This document shows positions 28,039-38,157 of a stretch of 64,000 bases of DNA, one piece after another. How positions within the stretch are numbered: position 1 is the first letter of the stretch; each line of letters opens with the position of its first letter. A model generated the notes under the pieces. That model was not told where the DNA came from and searched no databases. It saw nothing but the letters and a program-made list of their open reading frames with translations. Source of the DNA: Devosia sp. 1566 (GTDB taxonomy: Bacteria; Pseudomonadota; Alphaproteobacteria; Rhizobiales; Devosiaceae); NCBI RefSeq assembly GCF_004005995.1, contig NZ_CP034767.1, positions 3,698,501 to 3,762,500 of the forward strand. The letters run 5' to 3'. Position numbers and translations under genes: made by a program.

Positions 28039-28700
28039 GCGCTTTTGCGGCGGCGCTCGGGCGCGACCTGCGCCTCGCCCTGCGCGGGGGTGGCGATGTG
28101 CTGACGCTGGTGCTGTTTTTCGTGATCGTGGGCGTCGTCGTGCCCTTTGCCGTTGGCCCCGACCAGGCGCTCTTGGCCCGGCTGGCGCCGGGCATGATCT
28201 GGATCGCGGCGTTTTTGTCCATGCTGCTTGGGCTTGATCGCCTGTTCCGGCCCGACCATGAGGATGGCACCCTGCTGCTCTTGCGTCAGGCGGCGCTCCC
28301 CATGCCCGCGATCATTGCGGCCAAGCTCCTGGCGCACTGGCTGCTCGCGGCCTTGCCGCTCCTCCTTGCCAGCCCGCTGCTGGCAATCTTGTTGTCCATG
28401 GACCTTGCGAGCTTTTGGCGCACCCTGCTGTCGCTGCTGGTGGGCACGCCGGCGCTCGCCGCTTTCGGCGCTATCGGCGCCGCCATTACCGTGGGCATCG
28501 GCCGGGGCGGTTTGCTGGCCCCGATCCTCATCGCGCCCCTCTCGGTGCCGGTGCTGATCTTTGGCGTTGGCGCCATTCCGGCTGGGCCTGGACCGGATCA
28601 ATCCGGCAGCGCCTTGCTGTTTCTCGCGGCGATTAGCCTCATCGCCTGCGCCACTGCGCCCTTTGCTGCGGCCCTTGCGATAAGTGCGAGCGAGGATTAG
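28035..28700 (+). CDS. ccmB: Haem exporter membrane subunit CcmB
   Basis: A 221-residue inner-membrane protein with six hydrophobic helices, partner of CcmA in the CcmABCD complex. The N-terminal RDLRLALRGGGDVLTLVLFF and the RLFRPDHEDGTLLLLRQAALP loop are family hallmarks. It overlaps ccmA by ATGA and abuts ccmC directly, consistent with one translationally coupled operon. Confidence 0.95.
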   Translation: MSAFAAALGRDLRLALRGGGDVLTLVLFFVIVGVVVPFAVGPDQALLARLAPGMIWIAAFLSMLLGLDRLFRPDHEDGTLLLLRQAALPMPAIIAAKLLAHWLLAALPLLLASPLLAILLSMDLASFWRTLLSLLVGTPALAAFGAIGAAITVGIGRGGLLAPILIAPLSVPVLIFGVGAIPAGPGPDQSGSALLFLAAISLIACATAPFAAALAISASED

Positions 28701-28709
28701 TTGAGCCCC

Positions 28710-29474
28710 ATGACGCTTGCAACCGCACCCAAACAGCGCTGGTGGAACCGCATTGCCCATCCCGGGCAGTTCGTCGCCTGGACGCGCCCGCTGCTCTGGC
28801 CCCTGACCCTGGTCACCGCGCTCCTGTTCCTGGTTGGGCTGTGGTTCGCCTTGTTCAACTCGCCCGAGGACTACCAGATGGGCGACACCGTGCGCATCAT
28901 GTATGTGCATGTGCCCACCGCATGGCTGAGCCAATTCGTTTACGCGACCATGGCCGTTTCGGCGCTGGGCACCCTGGTCTGGCGGCATCCGCTGGCCGAT
29001 GTGGCGATGAAGACCGCCGCGCCCCTGGGCGCCTGCTTTACAGCGCTGGCGCTCTTTACCGGCTCGCTCTGGGGCCGCCCGACCTGGGGTACGTTCTGGG
29101 AATGGGACGGGCGCATGACCTCGACCCTGGTCCTGCTATTCATCTATCTTGGCATTATTGCGCTCTGGCGCGCCTTTGACGACCAGCTGCGCGGCGCCCG
29201 GGTGATTGCCGTTTTTACCCTCGTGGGAGCGGTCAATATCCCCATCATCAAGTTCTCGGTGGATTGGTGGTCGACGCTCCATCAACCCGCCAGCGTCTTT
29301 CGCGCCGATGGGCCGCGCATGCCGCCCTCCATCCTGACGCCGCTCTTCGTGATGTTCTTTGCCTTTACGCTGCTGTTCATCACGCTTCAGCTCAAGGCGA
29401 TGCACACCGAGATCAAGCGCCGGCGCGTCGCCACGCTCGAGCGCCGGACAGCCCAGGGAGCGGCAGACGCATGA
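28710..29474 (+). CDS. ccmC: Haem-handling membrane protein CcmC
   Basis: A 254-residue inner-membrane protein with six helices and the tryptophan-rich WWD-type periplasmic motif (WGRPTWGTFWEWDGRMTS) that presents haem to CcmE. Two conserved periplasmic histidines (VHVPTAW and WSTLHQPAS) flank it as haem ligands. The ATG at 28710 is used here; a TTG at 28701 directly after the ccmB stop is an alternative with a closer GAGGA. The stop overlaps the ccmD start (ATGA). Confidence 0.95.
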   Translation: MTLATAPKQRWWNRIAHPGQFVAWTRPLLWPLTLVTALLFLVGLWFALFNSPEDYQMGDTVRIMYVHVPTAWLSQFVYATMAVSALGTLVWRHPLADVAMKTAAPLGACFTALALFTGSLWGRPTWGTFWEWDGRMTSTLVLLFIYLGIIALWRAFDDQLRGARVIAVFTLVGAVNIPIIKFSVDWWSTLHQPASVFRADGPRMPPSILTPLFVMFFAFTLLFITLQLKAMHTEIKRRRVATLERRTAQGAADA

Positions 29475-29644
29475 TCGATCTGGGACCCCACGCACTCTTC
29501 ATCGTTTGCGCCTATCTCGGTGTTGCGCTTGTCGTGGCCGCGCTAATCGGCTGGACCCTCTGGGACGCGCGCCGCACCGAGCAGCGGCTCAAGGACCTTG
29601 AAGCGCGCGGCATCCGCCGCCGCTCGGCCGAGCCCGTCGCCTGA
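29471..29644 (+). CDS. ccmD: Haem exporter small subunit CcmD
   Basis: A 57-residue single-helix membrane protein between ccmC and ccmG. It has the CcmD pattern: short polar N-terminus (MIDLGPHALFIVCAYLGV), one hydrophobic helix, then a charged cytoplasmic tail (RRTEQRLKDLEARGIRRRS). CcmD stabilises the CcmABC complex and helps release holo-CcmE. It overlaps ccmC by ATGA and ccmG by TGATG. It is identified mainly by position and pattern, as the family is poorly conserved in sequence. Confidence 0.9.
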   Translation: MIDLGPHALFIVCAYLGVALVVAALIGWTLWDARRTEQRLKDLEARGIRRRSAEPVA

Positions 29645-30177
29645 TGCGCTTTCTCCTTTTCGCCCTGCCCCTGCTGCTGCTGGCCGGTCTTGTTGCGATT
29701 TTCGCCAGCACCATGAACCGCGATCCCTCGCTGGTGCGCTCGGTGCTGATCGACAAGCCGGCGCCGGTTTTCGCGCTCGAGCCCGTGCCCGAGCTGGGCG
29801 TGCCCGGCTTTGCCACCCAGGACCTCACCGGCGGGGTGACCGTGGTCAATGTCTTTGCGTCCTGGTGCATCCCCTGCCGCGCCGAGCATCCGCTGCTCAC
29901 GAACCTCAAGAACAGCGGCGAGATCCGCCTGTTTGGCATCAACCAGGCCGACGCCCCCGAAAATGCCCGTGCCTTTCTGGCCGAACTGGGCAATCCCTAT
30001 GACGCCGTGGGCGCCGACCGCGACCGGCGCGTGTCCATCGACTGGGGCGTTTACGGCGTGCCCGAAACCTTTGTGGTCAATGCCCAGGGGATCATCACCT
30101 TCAAGCATGTGGGCCCGCTGACCCCCACCAGCCTCGAGCAGGAACTGTTGCCCGCCATTGCCGCGGCGCGGGGATAA
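29644..30177 (+). CDS. ccmG: Thiol:disulfide interchange protein CcmG/DsbE
   Basis: A 177-residue membrane-anchored periplasmic thioredoxin that reduces apocytochrome c cysteines before haem attachment. One N-terminal helix (about 2-22) serves as anchor. The active site WCIPC lies in VVNVFASWCIPCRAEHP, and the GVYGVPETFVVN segment holds the cis-proline loop. It is the last gene of the ccm operon here; ccmE, ccmF and ccmH are not in this window and are usually in a separate cluster in this group. Confidence 0.95.
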   Translation: MRFLLFALPLLLLAGLVAIFASTMNRDPSLVRSVLIDKPAPVFALEPVPELGVPGFATQDLTGGVTVVNVFASWCIPCRAEHPLLTNLKNSGEIRLFGINQADAPENARAFLAELGNPYDAVGADRDRRVSIDWGVYGVPETFVVNAQGIITFKHVGPLTPTSLEQELLPAIAAARG

Positions 30178-30236
30178 AGTTCAGGGCTTTTCATCCGGCG
30201 CGAAGCGCCCTCGATAGAAGTCACCGGGCGCCCCCC

Positions 30237-30464
30237 TCAGAAATCGCTGGTCAAACCCTTGATCTCCCAATCCCCGTAGCGCACCGGCTCAAGGCCGCCG
30301 CGGCCGCCTTTTTCGGCTGGGCTTTGGGCGGCCAGACGATCAATCTCCGCGCGCCGGGCCTGCGCTTCGGCCAGCGCGCGTTGCGCCGCGCCAGAGAGGG
30401 GCGGGCGGGGCGCCAGCTCTTGGGCGGGGAGCGCAACTTCAGGGATTGGCTCATCATCGTTCAT
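30237..30464 (-). CDS. SDHAF4-like (DUF1674) small protein
   Basis: A 75-residue protein ending with the family signature RYGDWEIKGLTSDF. In mitochondria and proteobacteria this family (SDHAF4/DUF1674) helps attach the flavinylated SdhA to SdhB during succinate dehydrogenase assembly and limits ROS from free SdhA. The N-terminal half is Pro/Ala-rich and probably disordered. The ATG at 30464 has GGGAG seven bases upstream. sdh genes are not nearby, as is usual. It is divergent from htpX. Confidence 0.88.
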   Translation of the reverse strand: MNDDEPIPEVALPAQELAPRPPLSGAAQRALAEAQARRAEIDRLAAQSPAEKGGRGGLEPVRYGDWEIKGLTSDF

Positions 30465-30556
30465 CGTGCTTCTCCCAAGGCTCGGGCACCGGCGCCTTGC
30501 ATGCAACCGGATCGCACCCAACATAATTGGCCAGACACGCAAACCCAAGAGGCACC

Positions 30557-31540
30557 ATGTACAACACGCTTCGCACCTTTGGCCTGCTGGCGGCGCTGAC
30601 GGCGCTGTTCATGGTGGTCGGCTATTTCATTGGTGGCAGCTCGGGCATGATGATGGCCTTTGGCTTTGCGCTGCTGACCAATCTGTTCAGCTACTGGAAT
30701 TCCGACAAGATGGTGCTGCGCATGCAGAACGCCGTCCCGGTGGAGCGCAGCCAGGTCCCCCAGCTCTATGAGATGGTCGATATCCTCTCGCAAAAGGCCG
30801 GCATTCCTACCCCGGCCGTTTATGTGATCCAGACCGACCAGCCCAATGCCTTTGCCACTGGGCGCAATCCGCAGAACGCGGCGGTGGCGGTGTCCACGGG
30901 CCTCCTGCAGCAACTCGAGACCCGCGAAGTCGCCGCCGTGGTCGCCCACGAGCTGGCCCATATCCGCTCGCGCGACACCCTGACCATGACCATCACCGCC
31001 ACCTTTGCCGGCGCGATTTCGGCGCTGGCCCAGTTCGGGCTGTTCTTCGGCGGCGGCAATAATCGCGACAATCCGCTGGGCGGCATCGGCGCGCTGTTGA
31101 TGGTGTTCCTGGCGCCCGTTGCGGCGATGATCGTGCAGATGGCAGTGAGCCGCACCCGCGAATACGAGGCCGACAAGGATGGCGCCGCCATTTCGGGCGA
31201 TCCCCTGGCGCTGGCTTCGGCGCTGGCCAAGATCGCCACCCTTGCCGGGCGGCAGGTCAATGTTCAAGCCGAGCGCAACCCGGCCATGGCCCATATGTAC
31301 ATCATCAATCCCTTGTCCGGGCAGCGGATGGACAATCTCTTTTCCACCCACCCCGACACGGGCAACCGCATTGCCCAGCTCCAGCAGCTTGCAGCGCAGC
31401 TTCAGGTGGTTGATAAGGACCCCCGGCCGGCGCGCGGGCCCTGGTCGGCTTCGCCACGCCGTCCGGCGCCTGGCGGTGCCACCTGGCGCACGCCGTCGGC
31501 CGGCCGGGACAATCCCGGTGATCGCGGCCCCTGGGGATAG
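30557..31540 (+). CDS. htpX: Zinc metalloprotease HtpX
   Basis: A 327-residue inner-membrane zinc protease (M48 family) for quality control of membrane proteins. Two N-terminal helices precede the catalytic motif HELAH in [13 protein letters not shown], and the third zinc ligand lies in [13 protein letters not shown]. Two further hydrophobic segments lie between them. A Pro/Arg/Gly-rich C-terminal tail of about 40 residues is low complexity. The ATG at 30557 gives [12 protein letters not shown]; an upstream TTG is less likely. The stop precedes the rsmB coding region by a few bases or overlaps it. Confidence 0.95.
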   Translation: MYNTLRTFGLLAALTALFMVVGYFIGGSSGMMMAFGFALLTNLFSYWNSDKMVLRMQNAVPVERSQVPQLYEMVDILSQKAGIPTPAVYVIQTDQPNAFATGRNPQNAAVAVSTGLLQQLETREVAAVVAHELAHIRSRDTLTMTITATFAGAISALAQFGLFFGGGNNRDNPLGGIGALLMVFLAPVAAMIVQMAVSRTREYEADKDGAAISGDPLALASALAKIATLAGRQVNVQAERNPAMAHMYIINPLSGQRMDNLFSTHPDTGNRIAQLQQLAAQLQVVDKDPRPARGPWSASPRRPAPGGATWRTPSAGRDNPGDRGPWG

Positions 31541-31614
31541 AACAAATCAAGACGCACAAACCTGAACCGGCTGGCCTCAAGCTTCGCCTCGTTGCCGCCC
31601 AGCGCCTGCGGGGC

Positions 31615-32850
31615 GTGCTCGCGGGCGAACATTTCGCGCCCCTGAGCCCTGCCGATCTGGCTGACGGGCGCGACCGCGCTCTCGCCAACCGGCTGATCAC
31701 CACGGCGCTGCGCCGCCACGGCCAGCTTAACTTCATCCTCCATGCCCTGCTCGACAAGGGCATGCCGGGCAAGTCTGGCACCTTCGAAGCCGTGCTGCGC
31801 TTGTCGGTTGCGCAACTGATCTTCCTGCCGGACCTTGGCGCCCATAGCGCGCTGTTCCTCGCCGTTGAAGCGGTCAAGCGGGACCCAAAGGCGCGCCACC
31901 TGGCCGGGCTGATGAATGCCGTGTTGCGCACCGCGCAGGCCAATTCGGCCAAGTTCAGCATGCTGTCGGACGATCTGCTGCTGCCCGAAACCTTTGGCGA
32001 CACCTGGCTGGCCGCCTATGGCGAAGACGCCATCATTGCCTTTGAAGCCGCGCTTTTGGCCGGCGCGCCGCTGGACCTGACGCTCAAAGAGGATGACCCC
32101 GAACTGCGCGACGCACTCGGCGCCGTACCGCTGATGGCCGACAGCGTGCGCATCGATGCGCGCGACAAGCCGGTGGAAGCCCTGCCAGGATATAGCGACG
32201 GGCGCTGGTGGGTGCAGGATGCTGCCGCCGCGATCCCAGCGCGCCTGCTCGACCTGCCCGCGAGTTCGCGCGTGCTCGACCTTTGCGCCGCGCCGGGCGG
32301 CAAGACCGCCCAGCTGGTCAAGGCCGGCTATGCAGTCACCGCGCTCGACGCCGATGCCAAACGCATGGAGCGCCTCGCCGGCAATCTCGAGCGCCTCGAC
32401 TATAGCGCGCAAACCGTCGTGGCCGATGCCACCACCTATGCGCCCGAAGAGCCCTTTGCCGGCATCGTGCTCGATGCCCCCTGTTCGGCGACCGGCACTT
32501 TCCGGCGTCACCCCGAAGTGCTGTGGCACCGCTCGCTCAGCGACATTGCCGGGCGCGTCCGCCTGCAGCGCAATCTCCTGCGCAATGCCGCCAAGTGCCT
32601 CGCGCCCGGCGGGGTGCTGATTTATTGCGTTTGCTCGCTCGAACCGGACGAGGGCGAAGCACAGGCCGCATGGGTGCTGGCCAACCTGCCCGAACTTGAA
32701 CTGCTGCCGGTTACAGCAGAGCAATTGCTTGGCTTACCCCAAGCCATCACGTCAGAAGGAACGGTGCGCACGCATCCGGGCATGGCACCAGGCGCGCAAA
32801 ACGGGGGAATGGACGGTTTCTTCGTGGCGCGATTCCGCCGCCGCTCCTAG
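31615..32850 (+). CDS. rsmB: 16S rRNA m5C methyltransferase RsmB, N-terminus uncertain
   Basis: A protein of at least 411 residues: an N-terminal NusB-like RNA-binding domain (RALANRLITTALRRHGQLN) and a C-terminal SAM-dependent methyltransferase domain. DLCAAPGGKTAQL is the SAM loop, DAPCSATGTFRRHPEVLW holds the motif IV PC, and YCVCSLEPDEG carries the second catalytic cysteine. The first canonical start is GTG 31615. However, in-frame sequence from about 31546 (LRLVAAQRLRGVLAG) resembles the normal family N-terminus and contains no ATG, GTG or TTG after a stop at 31519. A GGGGA lies nine bases before an ATC at 31546. Confidence 0.93.
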   Translation: MLAGEHFAPLSPADLADGRDRALANRLITTALRRHGQLNFILHALLDKGMPGKSGTFEAVLRLSVAQLIFLPDLGAHSALFLAVEAVKRDPKARHLAGLMNAVLRTAQANSAKFSMLSDDLLLPETFGDTWLAAYGEDAIIAFEAALLAGAPLDLTLKEDDPELRDALGAVPLMADSVRIDARDKPVEALPGYSDGRWWVQDAAAAIPARLLDLPASSRVLDLCAAPGGKTAQLVKAGYAVTALDADAKRMERLAGNLERLDYSAQTVVADATTYAPEEPFAGIVLDAPCSATGTFRRHPEVLWHRSLSDIAGRVRLQRNLLRNAAKCLAPGGVLIYCVCSLEPDEGEAQAAWVLANLPELELLPVTAEQLLGLPQAITSEGTVRTHPGMAPGAQNGGMDGFFVARFRRRS

Positions 32851-32966
32851 AATGGCCGCCAGAAAGTCGCGCAAATCACCTAGCGCCTTTGAGGCATGAA
32901 CTCGTTGCAGCCATTAGCCGCCCCGGCGGACCCATATCGCTCCCTGCCACAAGGGAGCGCCCCGCC

Positions 32967-34580
32967 GTGATTCCACTGGTTCATCACGCCCGCCGCGCGG
33001 CTCTTGAGCTGGCCGACCGTGTGGTCACGCTTCCGGCTGTGCGCTGGACCTGGCGCAGCCTTGCCGACAATAGCTGGAGCGGCAACCTGCCCGAACTGCG
33101 TCCGGCCGATGCGGAAGCCGTACGCGACATGATGGCGGGGCGTTATCTGCTGGCCTCCAAGCTGGTGCAGACCGGCGGCACCTCGCCCTTTGCCGAGCCG
33201 CCCGAGCACCTCGAATGGTGGCAGAACCTGCAGAGCTTTTCCTGGCTGCGCCATTTCCGCGACCTGCGCGATCCCGGCGAGCGCTTTTTCGCCCGTACCC
33301 TGGTGCTGGACTGGATCGCGCGCGATGGCGGCTTTGCCCGCGCCAGCTGGGCGCCCACGATTTGTGCGCAGCGCGTGCTCAACTGGCTGCGCCACCTCAA
33401 TATGCTGCTCGATGGCGCCACCCCCGAGCAGTCCCGCACTATCCAGCGCGCCCTTGGCGCCCAGATCCAGAGCCTCAAGGTGCGCGAAGGGCTGGCGAGC
33501 GATCCGGTTGATGCGCTGTTTGCGGGCATTGCGCTTTTGGGCGCCGCCGCCTGCGATGCCGAGGGCAGCACCGATCTGGCCGCGCGGCTGCGGCGGCTCA
33601 ACGCGCTTTTGGCCGAACAGCTCGACCGGGACGGGCTGCATCGCTCGCGTAATAGTCGGCTTCAGCTGCAATTGCTGGTGGAGCTTTCAAGCGTGCGCCG
33701 CGCGCCCCTGGGCCCCAAGACCGAAGCTACGGCCGAACTGGCGGCTCAGATCGATCGCATGCATATGTGCCTTGATGCCCTCACCCTGGGCACGGGCGAG
33801 CCGGCTTATTTCCAGGGCTGCGGCCAGCTACCCCACGACATCCTGATCGCCGTGCAATCCGATGGCCCGCCGCTGCGGCGGCGTAGCATGCTGCTCGGCG
33901 GCTACGGCATTTTGCGCGCCGGCGACGCGGTTCTGGTGGCCGATACCGGTCCCGCGCCTGCACCGGACTTTGCCGCCCAGGCGCATCGCAGCCCGCTGGC
34001 CTTCGAGTTCTCGACTGGCAACGCGCTGCTGGTGGGCAATTGCGGCCCAGCCCCTGCCGATCTGCCCGGCAGCGAAGCTTCGTTCCGGCAAGCCGTTGCC
34101 CATTCCGGCCCAACCATCGATGGCCAGGATCCCGAACCAGCCGGTGCAGCCGGCCGTCGCGGGCCCCTTCCCAAGCCAAAGCTGGAACTGGCGGAAAACG
34201 CGCTCACCCTCACCACGGCCGGTTATCGCCGCCGCTTCGGGGTCGACATCGAACGCCAGATCACCTTGATTGGGGATGGCGAAACCCTGGTCGGCCAGGA
34301 TCGCCTGATTGCGCAGGGCACGCCCAGTGGCGTGCTCTGCCTGCGCTTTCATCTCGGGCCCGGCACGGTGGTGCACCGGGTTTCGGAAGAAAGCGTTGCG
34401 CGGCTTGTTCTCCCCAATGGCGAAGTGTGGAGCTTTTTGTGGGAAGGCGCGAGCCTTTACGAAGACGATTCCGTGCGCCAGTCTGCCTCCTTGGGCTTGG
34501 TGCGTACACGCCAACTCGTGCTCGAGGCACAGGCCGCTGCTGGCACGGAGATCGCCTGGATCTTCACCCGCCAGAACTGA
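32967..34580 (+). CDS. Heparinase II/III-like protein
   Basis: A 537-residue protein of the heparinase II/III family: an N-terminal alpha/alpha toroid region (WWQNLQSFSWLRHFRDL, then NWLRHLNMLL) and a C-terminal beta-sandwich half from about residue 330. No clear signal peptide is seen. Lyase activity on glycosaminoglycans is known for only part of the family, and in alphaproteobacteria this gene sits conserved between rsmB and purH, suggesting a household role of unknown nature. The GTG at 32967 is preceded by GGGAG at a good distance; the frame is open upstream to a TTG at 32889. Confidence 0.87.
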   Translation: MIPLVHHARRAALELADRVVTLPAVRWTWRSLADNSWSGNLPELRPADAEAVRDMMAGRYLLASKLVQTGGTSPFAEPPEHLEWWQNLQSFSWLRHFRDLRDPGERFFARTLVLDWIARDGGFARASWAPTICAQRVLNWLRHLNMLLDGATPEQSRTIQRALGAQIQSLKVREGLASDPVDALFAGIALLGAAACDAEGSTDLAARLRRLNALLAEQLDRDGLHRSRNSRLQLQLLVELSSVRRAPLGPKTEATAELAAQIDRMHMCLDALTLGTGEPAYFQGCGQLPHDILIAVQSDGPPLRRRSMLLGGYGILRAGDAVLVADTGPAPAPDFAAQAHRSPLAFEFSTGNALLVGNCGPAPADLPGSEASFRQAVAHSGPTIDGQDPEPAGAAGRRGPLPKPKLELAENALTLTTAGYRRRFGVDIERQITLIGDGETLVGQDRLIAQGTPSGVLCLRFHLGPGTVVHRVSEESVARLVLPNGEVWSFLWEGASLYEDDSVRQSASLGLVRTRQLVLEAQAAAGTEIAWIFTRQN

Positions 34581-34652
34581 CAGGCGGTTGGCGCATGCGG
34601 GCGCTTCATGCTAGCGAGCACCCGGCAAACACCAGATATAGGGGCAAAACCG

Positions 34653-36245
34653 ATGGACGCGGGCAACACACATAAGATCGGCCGGGCGCTGCTATCGGTG
34701 TTCGACAAATCCGGCATGGTCGAGTTTGCCTCGGGCCTTGCCGAAGCGGGGGTGGAACTGGTGTCCACTGGCGGCACCCAGCGCCTGATCGCCGAAGCCG
34801 GCCTGCCGGTGCGTGAGATTGCCGACCTCACCGGCTTTCCCGAAATGATGGATGGGCGCGTCAAGACCCTTCACCCCAAGGTGCATGGCGGCCTTTTGGC
34901 CGTGCGCGACAATCCCGAACATGCCGCCTCGATGAGCGAGCACGCCATCGGGCCCATCGACCTCGTCGCCGTCAATCTCTACCCTTTCGAGCAGACCGTG
35001 GCCTCTGGCGCGAGCTATGACGCGATCATCGAGAACATCGATATTGGCGGCCCCGCCATGGTGCGCTCGGCGGCCAAGAACCATGCATTCGTAACTGTGG
35101 TGGTCGACCCGGCCGATTACCCCGCCATTCTCGAAGCGGTGCGCGCTACTGGCGGCGTGCCCTTTAGCCTCCGCCAGAAGCTCGCCGCCAAGGCCTATGC
35201 CCGCACCGCCGCCTATGACAGCGCCATTTCCGCCTGGTTTGCCCAGGCGCTCGATTATCCCGAAATCCCCTATCGCGCCTTTGCCGGCACCTTGCGCGAA
35301 GTGATGCGCTACGGCGAAAACCCGCACCAATGGGCGGCCTTCTACACCACGGGCGAAAACCGCCCCGGCGTTGCCACCGCCCGCCAGGTGCAGGGCAAGA
35401 CCCTGAGCTACAACAACATCAACGACACCGATGCCGCCTTTGAACTCGTGAGCGAGTTCGACCCCGCCGAGACCGCGGCCGTCGCCATCATCAAGCATGC
35501 CAATCCTTGCGGCGTTGCCGTTGGCCCCGATCTGCTCTCGGCTTATCGCGCGGCGCTGCGCACCGACCCGGTCAGCGCCTTTGGCGGCATTGTCGCCACC
35601 AACCAGCCGCTCGATGCGGCGGCCGCCGAGGAAATCGTCAAGACCTTCACCGAAGTGATCGTCGCCCCTTCTGCCTCGCCCGAAGCGGAAGCCATCATTG
35701 CCGCCAAAAAGAACCTGCGCCTGCTGCTGACCGGCGGCGTTGCCGATCCCAAGGCCGATGGGCTAACCGTCCGCTCGGTCGCCGGTGGCCTGCTCGTGCA
35801 GGGGCGTGACAATCGCAACGTCAACGACTGCGAGCTTCAGGTCGTCACCCAGCGCGCGCCCACCGAGGCCGAAATGCGCGACCTCAAGCTTGCCGCCGTA
35901 GTCGCCAAGCACGTCAAGTCCAACGCCATTGTCTACGTCAAGGATGCCGCCACTGTCGGCATTGGCGCGGGCCAGATGAGCCGGGTGGATTCCGCCCGCG
36001 TTGCCCATCGCAAATCGATCGACGCAGCCCAGGCCGCCGGGATCGAGGGAGCGCTGACGCAAGGCTCCGTCGTGGCCTCCGATGCCTTCTTCCCCTTCGC
36101 CGACGGGCTCGAAGCGCTGGTTGCTGCTGGCGCCACTGCGGTGATCCAGCCCGGCGGCTCGATGCGCGACAATGAGGTCATCGCTGCGGCCGATGCCGCG
36201 GGTATCGCCATGGTGCTCACCGGCATGCGCCATTTCCGTCACTGA
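34653..36245 (+). CDS. purH: Bifunctional AICAR transformylase / IMP cyclohydrolase
   Basis: A 530-residue enzyme catalysing the last two steps of IMP synthesis. The N-terminal IMP cyclohydrolase domain shows the MGS-like STGGTQRLI and [15 protein letters not shown] motifs; the C-terminal transformylase domain shows [21 protein letters not shown] and KHANPCGVA. Length and ends are normal. The ATG at 34653 follows AGGGG. A hairpin terminator lies just after the stop. Confidence 0.97.
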   Translation: MDAGNTHKIGRALLSVFDKSGMVEFASGLAEAGVELVSTGGTQRLIAEAGLPVREIADLTGFPEMMDGRVKTLHPKVHGGLLAVRDNPEHAASMSEHAIGPIDLVAVNLYPFEQTVASGASYDAIIENIDIGGPAMVRSAAKNHAFVTVVVDPADYPAILEAVRATGGVPFSLRQKLAAKAYARTAAYDSAISAWFAQALDYPEIPYRAFAGTLREVMRYGENPHQWAAFYTTGENRPGVATARQVQGKTLSYNNINDTDAAFELVSEFDPAETAAVAIIKHANPCGVAVGPDLLSAYRAALRTDPVSAFGGIVATNQPLDAAAAEEIVKTFTEVIVAPSASPEAEAIIAAKKNLRLLLTGGVADPKADGLTVRSVAGGLLVQGRDNRNVNDCELQVVTQRAPTEAEMRDLKLAAVVAKHVKSNAIVYVKDAATVGIGAGQMSRVDSARVAHRKSIDAAQAAGIEGALTQGSVVASDAFFPFADGLEALVAAGATAVIQPGGSMRDNEVIAAADAAGIAMVLTGMRHFRH

Positions 36246-36250
36246 ACAGT

Positions 36251-36278
36251 AACCGTACTCTCGGGTACGGTTCTGCTT
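36251..36278 (+). terminator. Intrinsic terminator after purH
   Basis: A perfect 8-bp stem AACCGTAC / GTACGGTT (36251-36258, 36265-36272), followed by CTGCTT, begins six bases past the purH stop. Confidence 0.7.
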
Positions 36279-36343
36279 GACCGGTGCGGGGGCTTGGGCT
36301 TAGAACGGCTCCAAAGTACAGCCCCTATCCGGAACGCTCGCCC

Positions 36344-37747
36344 ATGGCACCCCGCACGCTCTACGACAAGATCTGGGACGACCACCTGGTCCAGAACAAT
36401 GCTGACGGCACTTCGCTGATCTATATCGATCGGCATCTCGTGCACGAAGTGACGAGCCCGCAGGCCTTTGAGGGGCTGCGCATGAACGGGCGCAAGGTGC
36501 GCCATCCCGAGCGCACCCTGGCGGTGGTGGACCACAATGTCCCCACCACCGACCGTTCGCTGCCTAATCCCGACCCGGAAAGCGCCATCCAGATCGCCGC
36601 GCTGGCCGAGAACACCCGCGATTTCGGCATCGAATATTTCGACCCCTTCGATAAGCGCCAGGGCATCGTGCACATCGTGGGCCCCGAACAGGGTTTCACC
36701 CTGCCCGGCATGACCATTGTGTGCGGCGACAGCCATACCTCGACCCACGGCGCCTTTGGCGCCTTGGCCCACGGGATTGGCACCTCAGAAGTCGAGCATG
36801 TGCTGGCGACCCAGACCCTGATCCAGCAAAAAGCCAAGAACATGCTGGTGCGCGTGGATGGCAAGCTGCCGCCCCATGTCACCGCCAAGGACATCATCCT
36901 GGCGATCATCGGCGAGATCGGCACCGCTGGCGGCAATGGCCATGTCATTGAATTTGCCGGCGAAGCCATCCAGGCTCTCTCGATGGAAGGCCGCATGACG
37001 GTCTGCAACATGACGATCGAGGGCGGCGCCCGCGCCGGCCTGATCGCGCCTGACCAGACCACCTTTGATTATGTTCAGGGCCGCAACCGCGCGCCCAAGG
37101 GCCAGGCCTGGGACATGGCGCTCGACTATTGGAAGACGCTTTACACCGACGAAGGCGCCCATTTCGACAAAGTCGTGGTGCTCAACGCCGCCGACCTGCC
37201 CCCGATAGTTTCCTGGGGCTCCTCGCCCGAGGACGTGATCTCGGTCACCGGCGTCGTCCCCAATCCCGACGACATCGCCGACGAAAACAAGCGCGCCTCC
37301 AAGTGGCGGGCGCTCGACTATATGGGCCTCAAGCCCGGTACCAAGATCACCGATATTCCGGTGGAGCGCGTCTTTGTGGGTTCGTGCACCAATGGCCGCA
37401 TCGAGGATCTGCGCGCTGCCGCCGCCGTAATCGGCGACCGCAAGGTTGCGCCCGGTGTTTCGGCCATGGTCGTACCCGGCTCTGGCCTCGTCAAGGATCA
37501 GGCCGAAGCCGAAGGGCTGGACCAGATCTTCAAGGCTGCTGGCTTTGAATGGCGCGAACCGGGCTGCTCCATGTGCCTCGCTATGAACCCCGATAAGCTC
37601 AAGCCGCAGGAGCGCTGCGCTTCGACCTCCAACCGCAATTTCGAAGGCCGCCAGGGCTTCAAGGGCCGCACCCATCTGGTGTCGCCCGCCATGGCTGCCG
37701 CTGCCGCGATCGCCGGCCATTTCGTTGATATCCGCGAGTGGCAGTAA
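36344..37747 (+). CDS. leuC: 3-isopropylmalate dehydratase large subunit
   Basis: A 467-residue [4Fe-4S] isomerase subunit of leucine biosynthesis, related to aconitase. The cluster cysteines lie in [15 protein letters not shown] and [13 protein letters not shown], and the early [19 protein letters not shown] motif is intact. The ATG at 36344 gives [14 protein letters not shown]. The small subunit (leuD) and leuB are not in this window, so the enzyme must be assembled from two loci. The end overlaps the downstream zincin start by ten bases. Confidence 0.97.
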   Translation: MAPRTLYDKIWDDHLVQNNADGTSLIYIDRHLVHEVTSPQAFEGLRMNGRKVRHPERTLAVVDHNVPTTDRSLPNPDPESAIQIAALAENTRDFGIEYFDPFDKRQGIVHIVGPEQGFTLPGMTIVCGDSHTSTHGAFGALAHGIGTSEVEHVLATQTLIQQKAKNMLVRVDGKLPPHVTAKDIILAIIGEIGTAGGNGHVIEFAGEAIQALSMEGRMTVCNMTIEGGARAGLIAPDQTTFDYVQGRNRAPKGQAWDMALDYWKTLYTDEGAHFDKVVVLNAADLPPIVSWGSSPEDVISVTGVVPNPDDIADENKRASKWRALDYMGLKPGTKITDIPVERVFVGSCTNGRIEDLRAAAAVIGDRKVAPGVSAMVVPGSGLVKDQAEAEGLDQIFKAAGFEWREPGCSMCLAMNPDKLKPQERCASTSNRNFEGRQGFKGRTHLVSPAMAAAAAIAGHFVDIREWQ

Positions 37748-38154
37748 ATCCCTGGGGAGAGCGCCTGGCGCCCTCCCTCGATGATTTCGAAGCTTTGGCC
37801 CGCGAAGCCCTTGCGGGCCTTCCCGAGCCGTTCAAGACCCTGGCGGCCGATGTCACCTGTTCGGTGGCCGAATGGGCCGAGGACGATGTGCTCGAGGGCT
37901 TTGGCATGGAAAGCCCCTATGAGTTGATGGGGCTGTTCCAGGGCATTGGCCTCACCGAAGACGGCGCCGTGCCCCAAACCGGGCAAATGCCCAATACCGT
38001 CACGCTTTACCGTCGGGCCATTCTCGATTTCTGGGCCGAAAACGACACCGACACGCTGGGCGAGATCATCACCCACGTGCTGGTGCACGAGATCGGCCAC
38101 CATTTCGGCTTTTCCGACGACGACCTGGACGCCATCGACAACGCCAGCGATTAG
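37738..38154 (+). CDS. Small zincin-like metallopeptidase family protein (DUF1025-type)
   Basis: A 138-residue soluble protein with a zinc-protease HExxH motif ([16 protein letters not shown], about residues 119-134). The N-terminal half contains the acidic [15 protein letters not shown] stretch typical of this minimal zincin family, conserved in actinobacteria and alphaproteobacteria. Proteolysis has not been broadly shown. It starts with GTG inside the last codons of leuC, so translation is coupled, although a functional link with leucine synthesis is not evident. Confidence 0.88.
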   Translation: MAVNPWGERLAPSLDDFEALAREALAGLPEPFKTLAADVTCSVAEWAEDDVLEGFGMESPYELMGLFQGIGLTEDGAVPQTGQMPNTVTLYRRAILDFWAENDTDTLGEIITHVLVHEIGHHFGFSDDDLDAIDNASD

Positions 38155-38157
38155 GGA

